Assembly: GCA_003487005.1 (NCBI GenBank)
Contig: DNFG01000390.1
Location: 1-5,330 of the forward strand
Length of the DNA stretch: 5,330 nucleotides
Origin: Bryobacterales bacterium
Lineage (GTDB): Bacteria > Acidobacteriota > Terriglobia > Bryobacterales > Bryobacteraceae
Direction of reading: 5' to 3'
Positions within the stretch are counted from its first letter, which is position 1; every line of letters begins with the position of its first letter. The notes under the pieces were generated by a model, which was given only the letters and a program-made list of their open reading frames with translations, was not told the origin of the DNA and did not search any database. Positions 1 through 5,330 of this stretch are shown one piece after another. Made by a program: the position numbers and the translations under genes.

Positions 1-870
1 CTTTACACCGCTGCTGCCGAAGCCACGGCCGCGGGATCGAAGAGTTTTTTCTTCGCGACCCGCTTCTTCCCGCCGGAACTCGCCAAAGCCGCCCACGGAG
101 TGTACTGGTTTTGCCGGACCACCGACGACCTGGTCGATGAAGCGCCAGACCCGGCGACCGCCGCCCGCCTTCTCGAGGAGTGGGACGGCCGGTTGCGCTC
201 GGCGCTGCGCGGCGAGACCGTCGATTCGCCGGTTCTTCGACTCTTTGCCCGCGTCGCGGCCGAATCGGGGATCCCGCATGAATTTCCGCTCGACCTGATT
301 GAGGGGATGCGCATGGACCTCCGGATGGACATGGAACGGCTTCGCTATCGCAATTTTGACGAACTTCGCGTGTTTTGCTATCGCGTGGCGAGCGTCGTCG
401 GCCTGATGATGATGCACGTCATCGGCTTTCGCGGCCAGCCTCATGCCCAGGCGATCGATCTTGGCATCGCGCTCCAGTTGACCAACATCCTCCGGGATAT
501 CGACGAAGATCTGGGCCGGGGCCGCATTTACCTCCCTCTGGACGAGATCGAGGGGGCCGGTTACACGATTGGGCAGATGGAGGCGCGGGTCCGCAATGGC
601 AATTTCATCCGGCTGATGGAGTTTCAGGCCGCGCGTGCGCGTCGCTATTACGCCGCCGCAGAACCCGGCATTCCGATGCTGGACCGCCGCGGCCGGTTTG
701 CCGTTGAAGTCGCGGCGCGGGTCTACGCGGGCATTCTGGGCCGGATTGAGAAGTCCGGTTATGACGTCTTCGAGCGCCGGGCGGTGGTGCCCGCCTCGCA
801 AAAATACTGGATCACCGCCCGGACCATGGCCGTGCCCGCCCTGCGCCGCTATCTCTCGTTTCCCTGGTAG
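1..870 (+). CDS. crtB: Phytoene synthase-like prenyl-coupling enzyme (5' partial)
   Basis: Trans-isoprenyl diphosphate synthase of the phytoene/squalene synthase family. The family joins two prenyl diphosphates head to head; phytoene synthase condenses two geranylgeranyl diphosphates as the first committed step of carotenoid synthesis. The frame is open from base 1 and gives 289 residues. The family is about 300 long, so only some 10-25 N-terminal residues should be missing. A GTG at 100 lies inside the first conserved region and is not the start. Visible in order, numbered from the window edge: SKSFFFAT (13-20), first Asp motif DDLVD (42-46), GLMMMHVIG (about 134-142), second Asp motif in QLTNILRDIDED (159-170; D166 and D170) followed by GRGRIYLP, then the C-terminal FERRAVVP region. 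These acidic motifs bind the Mg-diphosphate groups. The NILRDIDED-GRGRIYLP form resembles CrtB and HpnD more than HpnC. A squalene-forming role (HpnD, CrtM) cannot be excluded, but the downstream glycosyltransferase and acyltransferase favour carotenoid synthesis. Confidence 0.88.
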   Translation, partial: LYTAAAEATAAGSKSFFFATRFFPPELAKAAHGVYWFCRTTDDLVDEAPDPATAARLLEEWDGRLRSALRGETVDSPVLRLFARVAAESGIPHEFPLDLIEGMRMDLRMDMERLRYRNFDELRVFCYRVASVVGLMMMHVIGFRGQPHAQAIDLGIALQLTNILRDIDEDLGRGRIYLPLDEIEGAGYTIGQMEARVRNGNFIRLMEFQAARARRYYAAAEPGIPMLDRRGRFAVEVAARVYAGILGRIEKSGYDVFERRAVVPASQKYWITARTMAVPALRRYLSFPW

Positions 871-879
871 TCAAACTCT

Positions 880-2199
880 ATGCTGTTCCTTCGCGCCCTT
901 CGCCTCAGTTCCATCGCTGCTTTCGTCTTTACCGCGGTCAATTACGCGCTTTTCTACTGGAAGGGCGTGCCGCTCGTCACCGAGATCGTGGCCGAGTGGA
1001 TCATGGCCCGGACGCCGAACTATTACGCCGTCGTGCTGCTCGATACCCTCGGCGATTGGGCCAAACCCTTCGCCGCGACCGGCGGACTCGCCGCCACGGG
1101 CTTCGTCTTTTTTCTCCTGTTCTTCGCTAGTCTGGCCCTGCGCCGGGCTGCCCCGATGCCCGCTCCATCACCTGCGCGGCGCGAATGGCTGGCCCGCGCT
1201 GTGCCTTTTGTCATGATGGCGGGAACCGCGGGGGTGGCCGTGGAATCCTGGGCACGCGACCGCGCCTGGGCCCGCAAGGCCGTCGAACCCGTTCCGCTGT
1301 GGCCCTTCCAATACCCGGAAGAACGCGACCAGTTCGCTCCGGGACTGGTTCGGAAATCCGTCACGAGCGTTGATTCTTTCTACGGAATGAGCAAGAACAC
1401 GGTGGATCCGGTCCTCGATCCCACCTCCTGGCGCCTGAAAGTCACTCTGGACGGACGCCCCTGGAAGGAATACAGCTACTCCCAGCTACTCGCCCTCCGC
1501 CGGATTCAGCGGTACACGACGATGCGCTGTGTCTCGAACACCCTGAATTCGAACCTGATGGGCACCGCGGAATGGAGCGGGATCTTTCTCCGTCAACTCG
1601 TGGATCCCGCCGAAGTGCCTTCGCACATCAGCGAGATTGCCTTTATCGGCGTGGACGGACACGATGACTCGCTGCCCGCGGCGTACGCCTTCTCGGACGA
1701 CCTGCTGCTGGCCCTGGGCATGAACGGCATGACGCTCAATCGCATCCACGGCTTCCCATTCCGTCTGATCGCACCGAAGTATTACGGCTTCAAGAGCGTC
1801 AAGTGGATGTCCGAAATCCGGCTCTGCTCGCAGCCGTATGTCGGGACGTGGCCCAAGATGGGCTACACCAAAGAGCCTGTCGTCCACACGATGAGCTACA
1901 TCGACCGGATCCGCCGCAACGGGGAGCAGGCGCTGGCGGGCGGCGTGGCTTTTGCGGGGATCCGGGGCGTCAGCCGGGTGGAGGTGCGCGCCGGCAAGGG
2001 ACCCTGGGTGGAAGCGCAACTCGAAGCCCCGATCTCCGCCTTCACCTGGTCCCGCTGGAAGGCGAACCTGGTCATCCCGGAGGGCGCCGCGGTCGTCGAA
2101 GCCCGTGCCGCCGACGGGACCGGCGCCTGGCAGGCGACCACAGAAAGCCCATTGTTCCCTGACGGCGTCAAAGGTCCTACCATAAAAAGATTGTCGTGA
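880..2199 (+). CDS. Membrane-anchored molybdopterin oxidoreductase, sulfite oxidase family
   Basis: Protein of 439 residues. The N-terminal part carries three likely membrane segments (about 10-28, 64-87, 107-122), followed by a molybdopterin-binding domain of the sulfite oxidase type (about 165-345) and a C-terminal domain like the molybdenum cofactor dimerisation domain (about 355-425). MRCVSN (215-220) holds C217, the expected thiolate ligand of Mo. GTAEWSG (228-234) and HGFPFRL (290-296) with YYGFKSVKWM (301-310) are typical of the family. Arginines flanking the helices (R5 and R8; R88, R89, R100, R101, R106) predict a cytoplasmic N terminus and a periplasmic catalytic domain. A twin-arginine motif, ARREWL (99-104), sits directly before the third segment and suggests Tat-dependent export of the folded cofactor-loaded domain. 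No haem domain is present, so electrons must go to a separate acceptor. The substrate is unknown; family membership does not prove sulfite oxidation. The start ATG lies 9 bases after the previous stop, with only a weak GGTAG (866-870) as ribosome site. The 3' end overlaps the glycosyltransferase by GTGA. Confidence 0.88.
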   Translation: MLFLRALRLSSIAAFVFTAVNYALFYWKGVPLVTEIVAEWIMARTPNYYAVVLLDTLGDWAKPFAATGGLAATGFVFFLLFFASLALRRAAPMPAPSPARREWLARAVPFVMMAGTAGVAVESWARDRAWARKAVEPVPLWPFQYPEERDQFAPGLVRKSVTSVDSFYGMSKNTVDPVLDPTSWRLKVTLDGRPWKEYSYSQLLALRRIQRYTTMRCVSNTLNSNLMGTAEWSGIFLRQLVDPAEVPSHISEIAFIGVDGHDDSLPAAYAFSDDLLLALGMNGMTLNRIHGFPFRLIAPKYYGFKSVKWMSEIRLCSQPYVGTWPKMGYTKEPVVHTMSYIDRIRRNGEQALAGGVAFAGIRGVSRVEVRAGKGPWVEAQLEAPISAFTWSRWKANLVIPEGAAVVEARAADGTGAWQATTESPLFPDGVKGPTIKRLS

Positions 2200-3266
2200 A
2201 CGCAATCATTCTTGCCGCGGCCGCCGCCGCACTGATCCTCTGTTTCGCCGCCTGGTCGCGTTACCGCTACCTGGGCCTGCCCGAACTGCTGCCCGCGCGT
2301 CTACCCGAGGGTGTTGATAGTGACCATGTCGTCATCATTCCGGCCCGCAATGAGGAGGGGGCGATCGGGCGTGCCGTCCGATCCCTTGCGGGGTCGACGG
2401 TGTTGGTCGTCGACGACCATTCGACGGACCGGACGGCCGAAATCGCTCGCGAAGCCGGCGCCGAGGTACGCGGGGCCCAACCGCTTCCCCCCGGTTGGCT
2501 GGGCAAGCCGAACGCGTGTTGGTCGGGCGTGGGCTACACCGAGTCCACCTGGATCCTATTTGTCGATGCGGACACCTGGTTCGAGCCCGGATTCGTGCAG
2601 TCCCTGCTCGCATACGCTTGCGAGCACGAACTGACGGCCGTCTCCGTATTTCCGCGGCTCGAAACAGTGACGTTATTTGAAAAGATGATTCTGCCGTACG
2701 CGTTCGGCCTCTACTTCACGGGGGTCAATCCGAAGAACGTGAACAACATCATTCACAAGGAATGTCTCGCGAACGGTCAGTGTCTGCTGATCAAGCGGGC
2801 TGCTTACAACTTCCTCGGCGGGCACCGTGCGGTGGCCTCGAGCGTGGTGGAAGATGTCGCCTTCGCGAAGCTGCTGAAGCGCCACCGCACCAATTACCGA
2901 GTCCTGCGCGCTGAAAGACTCGCTCACGTGCGGATGTACGATTCTCTTCGCTCGATCTGGAAGGGTTTCGAGAAGAACTCATTTCGCTTCCTCAAGCTGA
3001 ATCCCCGGACGGGCGCCTGGGTGATCGCCTCGTCGATCGTCATGATGAACTGGCTGCCCGCGGCCTGGGGGCTCTGGTATTACGCCTATGATTTTCACCT
3101 GGTGGGTTTCTGGCTGCTGATCGCCCTCGCCTGGCTTCCGTGGTACCGGTCCTGGAGCGCATTGCTGGCTCCGCTCGGGATTGTTTTCTTCCAGGCGATC
3201 GCGCTGACCGCCATGGCCAAGTCCCTGTTCGGATGGAAGTCCGAATGGAAGGGCCGCCCCGTGTGA
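2196..3266 (+). CDS. Membrane family-2 glycosyltransferase, CruC/CrtQ-like
   Basis: Inverting GT-A glycosyltransferase of 356 residues, predicted to transfer a sugar from a nucleotide-sugar donor to a lipid acceptor at the inner face of the membrane. One N-terminal membrane segment (about 2-18) precedes the catalytic domain. The motifs are PARNEE (49-54), VVDDHSTD (71-78), PPGWLGKPNACW (98-109), the metal-binding DAD (124-126), ANGQCLLIKR (192-201), GGH (208-210), and VED (218-220), whose acidic pair supplies the probable catalytic base, then VRMY (245-248). Hydrophobic segments near 275-295 and 302-342 anchor the C terminus, which ends in WKGR. This pattern fits the branch containing the carotenoid glucosyltransferases CruC and CrtQ. 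Placement by motif does not fix the acceptor; the upstream prenyl synthase and downstream acyltransferase suggest a hydroxylated or carboxylated carotenoid. The start is GTG at 2196, which overlaps the preceding TGA. No good Shine-Dalgarno is seen, so re-initiation by ribosomes finishing the upstream gene is likely. Confidence 0.9.
   Translation: MNAIILAAAAAALILCFAAWSRYRYLGLPELLPARLPEGVDSDHVVIIPARNEEGAIGRAVRSLAGSTVLVVDDHSTDRTAEIAREAGAEVRGAQPLPPGWLGKPNACWSGVGYTESTWILFVDADTWFEPGFVQSLLAYACEHELTAVSVFPRLETVTLFEKMILPYAFGLYFTGVNPKNVNNIIHKECLANGQCLLIKRAAYNFLGGHRAVASSVVEDVAFAKLLKRHRTNYRVLRAERLAHVRMYDSLRSIWKGFEKNSFRFLKLNPRTGAWVIASSIVMMNWLPAAWGLWYYAYDFHLVGFWLLIALAWLPWYRSWSALLAPLGIVFFQAIALTAMAKSLFGWKSEWKGRPV
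3247..3252 (+). promoter_or_regulatory. Ribosome binding site for the acyltransferase gene
   Basis: GGAAGG lies 10 bases before the GTG at 3263, inside the end of the glycosyltransferase gene. Together with the GTGA overlap it favours GTG 3263 as the start, over the in-frame ATG at 3245, which precedes this site, and over the ATG at 3140, deep inside the upstream gene. It is a moderate match only. Confidence 0.5.
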
Positions 3267-3980
3267 GCCGTCCGATCGAGTACCCGGTCCCCTGGGACCA
3301 GGTGATGGGACTGACGCCCTTCATCGCGCAGCGCCGCCGCCGCGACCTGAACGACTTCACCCGCGCCATCGTGGACCGCATGGACCCTGCTCCGTCCATT
3401 GAGGGACTCGAGTTGCTTCCTCCGAGCCCGCGCTTCCTTCTCGTCGCCAACCACTACCAGCGCAAGGGTCTTTGGATTCTTCACTCGGCGGCAGCGGTCA
3501 CCCAGGCCATCGTGGCCCGCTATGGGCCCTCGAACGCTCCGGTCCGCTGGCTGGTCACGGCCAATTGGCCCCGCCTTCGCTTCGGACCCTTCTCCTGCCC
3601 TTCGCCCGGCGACTGGCTGCTGCCGAAAGTCGCCCACGCTCTCTGGTGCTACCCGGTTTCGTTTGCCGGCGCGAATCCGGCCTTCACGGCGCGTTCGCTG
3701 CGTAACGTGCTGCGGGACGCCCGCGCCGCCACTCAGCCCATCGGGTTATTCCCGGAGGGCGTCGCGGGTTCGGCGGGTGTCCTGACGGATCCGCTCCCCG
3801 GCTCCGAACGCCTGATCGCCCAGTTGGCGCGGCTTGGGCTCCCCGCCGTCCCTTGCGGAATCAGCGAGCAGGACAGTCGGTTTGTGATTCGCTTTGGACC
3901 CGCGATTGCGGCGGCGGAACTCCTCGCCGCTCCCGATGCCGCCCGGCTTGCCATGGCGCGCGTGGCCGGACTGCTGACCG

Positions 3981-4000
<20 letters not shown>
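3263..4000 (+). CDS. Divergent PlsC/LPLAT-type acyltransferase
   Basis: Predicted acyltransferase of 245 residues in the lysophospholipid acyltransferase superfamily, which moves a fatty acyl group from acyl-CoA or acyl-ACP to a hydroxyl. Seen in the sequence: RFLLVANHYQRKG (57-69) corresponds to the catalytic NHX4D block, PIGLFPEGVAG (159-169) is the substrate-binding FPEG block, and LPAVPCGI (193-200) is the distal proline block. The catalytic H64 is present, but the acidic residue five positions on is G69. No membrane helix is evident, unlike many PlsC proteins; peripheral attachment is likely. The start GTG overlaps the glycosyltransferase stop (GTGA); an in-frame ATG at 3245 would add only six residues. 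In staphyloxanthin and chlorobactene ester synthesis an acyltransferase (CrtO, CruD) esterifies the sugar added by the partner glycosyltransferase, and this gene is placed to do the same. A glycolipid or phospholipid role is the main alternative. The 3' end overlaps etfA tail to tail by 20 bases. Confidence 0.82.
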
Positions 4001-4945
<945 letters not shown>

Positions 4946-4949
<4 letters not shown>

Positions 4950-5330
4950 AATGCGCGCACCTCGTGCTTCAGCTTTTCCACCAACTGGGCTGCCTGCTCT
5001 TCGGGCGTGCCCTCCAGCAGGACCGTCTGCTTGGTTCGATCCGGCAGAGCCACCCGCTCCAGCAACGTCCCGGTTTCCGGCGCCACCCCCAGTCCCGCAG
5101 CCGTCACGGCCCGGACCTCCTTCGTCTTCGCCTTCTTGATGCCCATCAGCGTCGCGTAGCGCAATCGGGAAGACCCGCTCTGAATCGTCAAAACCGCTGG
5201 TAATGGCAGCGAGACATGCTGAAACCAGCCGTCTTCCAACTCGCGCTTCACCCGCAATCCGTCCTCGCGCACTTCGACGTCCATGATGATCGTCGCGTGC
5301 GGCAAACCCAGCAACTCCGCGAGGATGACC
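4946..5330 (-). CDS. etfB: Electron transfer flavoprotein beta subunit (5' partial)
   Basis: Small subunit of the ETF heterodimer; it holds the nucleotide site (AMP in ordinary ETFs, a second FAD in bifurcating ones) and the loop that docks partner dehydrogenases. Only the C-terminal 127 residues are here, about half of the usual 250-260. The frame is open to the window edge, and the TTG at 5314 lies within the conserved block ILAELLGLPHAT, so it is not the start. After it come RELEDGW and LPLPAVLTIQSG, then RLRYATLMGIKKAKTKEV, which corresponds to the recognition-loop region. The tail is the usual charged helix ending VEKLKHEVRAL. The stop overlaps the etfA start as ATGA, so the two subunits are translationally coupled. 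The nucleotide-binding residues are mostly outside the window, so bifurcating and non-bifurcating types cannot be told apart here. Confidence 0.95.
4958..4963 (-). promoter_or_regulatory. Ribosome binding site for etfA
   Basis: On the minus strand GAGGTG stands 8 bases before the etfA ATG, inside the last codons of etfB. It is the best Shine-Dalgarno match seen in the window and, with the ATGA overlap, fixes the etfA start. Confidence 0.75.

Noticed and set aside
635..1216. A 193-residue plus-strand frame bridging the synthase and molybdoenzyme genes
   Set aside because: It is out of frame with both genes and rich in Pro, Ser and Arg, as shadow frames in GC-rich DNA are.
1486..2205. A 239-residue open frame on the minus strand opposite the molybdoenzyme gene
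   Set aside because: It lies wholly antisense to a gene with clear family motifs, has no recognisable domain, and is the kind of long open frame expected opposite GC-rich codons.
3140..3262. An upstream ATG start for the acyltransferase, adding 41 residues
   Set aside because: The extension lies entirely in the membrane-coding end of the glycosyltransferase gene, encodes nothing typical of the family, and GTG 3263 has both a ribosome site and the GTGA overlap.
2196..3266. Calling the glycosyltransferase HpnB of hopanoid clusters
   Set aside because: It shares the general GT2 motifs, but its VVEDVAFA and HVRMY blocks fit the CruC/CrtQ-type branch better, and no hopanoid gene is certain in the window.
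3095..3637. A 180-residue minus-strand open frame across the glycosyltransferase/acyltransferase junction
   Set aside because: It is antisense to two well-supported genes and shows low-complexity Arg/Ala-rich sequence without motifs.
2077..3760. Short repeat CCCGGAGGGCG at about 2077 and 3751
   Set aside because: Both copies encode a Pro-Glu-Gly in unrelated proteins; the match is short and explained by common GC-rich codons.

Overview
The window is a densely coding, GC-rich bacterial segment with two converging gene blocks and almost no intergenic DNA. The only gap between genes is 9 bases, at 871-879. The gene set and its sequence style suggest a Gram-negative-type soil bacterium, possibly an acidobacterium of the Solibacter/Bryobacter kind. 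That placement is a guess from general resemblance; the window holds no marker gene that settles it.

Plus-strand block (1-4000): four genes in tight succession. They are a phytoene/squalene-type synthase cut at its 5' end (1-870), a membrane-anchored molybdopterin oxidoreductase of the sulfite oxidase family (880-2199), a membrane family-2 glycosyltransferase (2196-3266), and a divergent PlsC-type acyltransferase (3263-4000). The last three are joined by 4-base GTGA stop/start overlaps, so this is very likely one operon with translational coupling. A prenyl-coupling synthase with a glycosyltransferase and an acyltransferase is the logic of carotenoid glycoside ester pathways (CrtQ/CrtO of staphyloxanthin, CruC/CruD of chlorobactene glucoside ester). 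The simplest reading is that the block makes a glycosylated, acylated carotenoid, with desaturase or cyclase genes outside the window. The molybdoenzyme is not a usual member of such clusters.

Minus-strand block (5330-3981): etfB (cut by the window edge) followed by etfA, overlapping by ATGA. Together they encode the electron transfer flavoprotein heterodimer. The dehydrogenase that feeds it and the quinone reductase that drains it are not in view. The two blocks meet tail to tail and overlap by 20 bases at 3981-4000.

The points most worth a second look are a twin-arginine motif just before the third membrane segment of the molybdoenzyme, the loss of the acidic residue of the HX4D motif in the acyltransferase, and the presence of the molybdoenzyme inside a presumed carotenoid operon.
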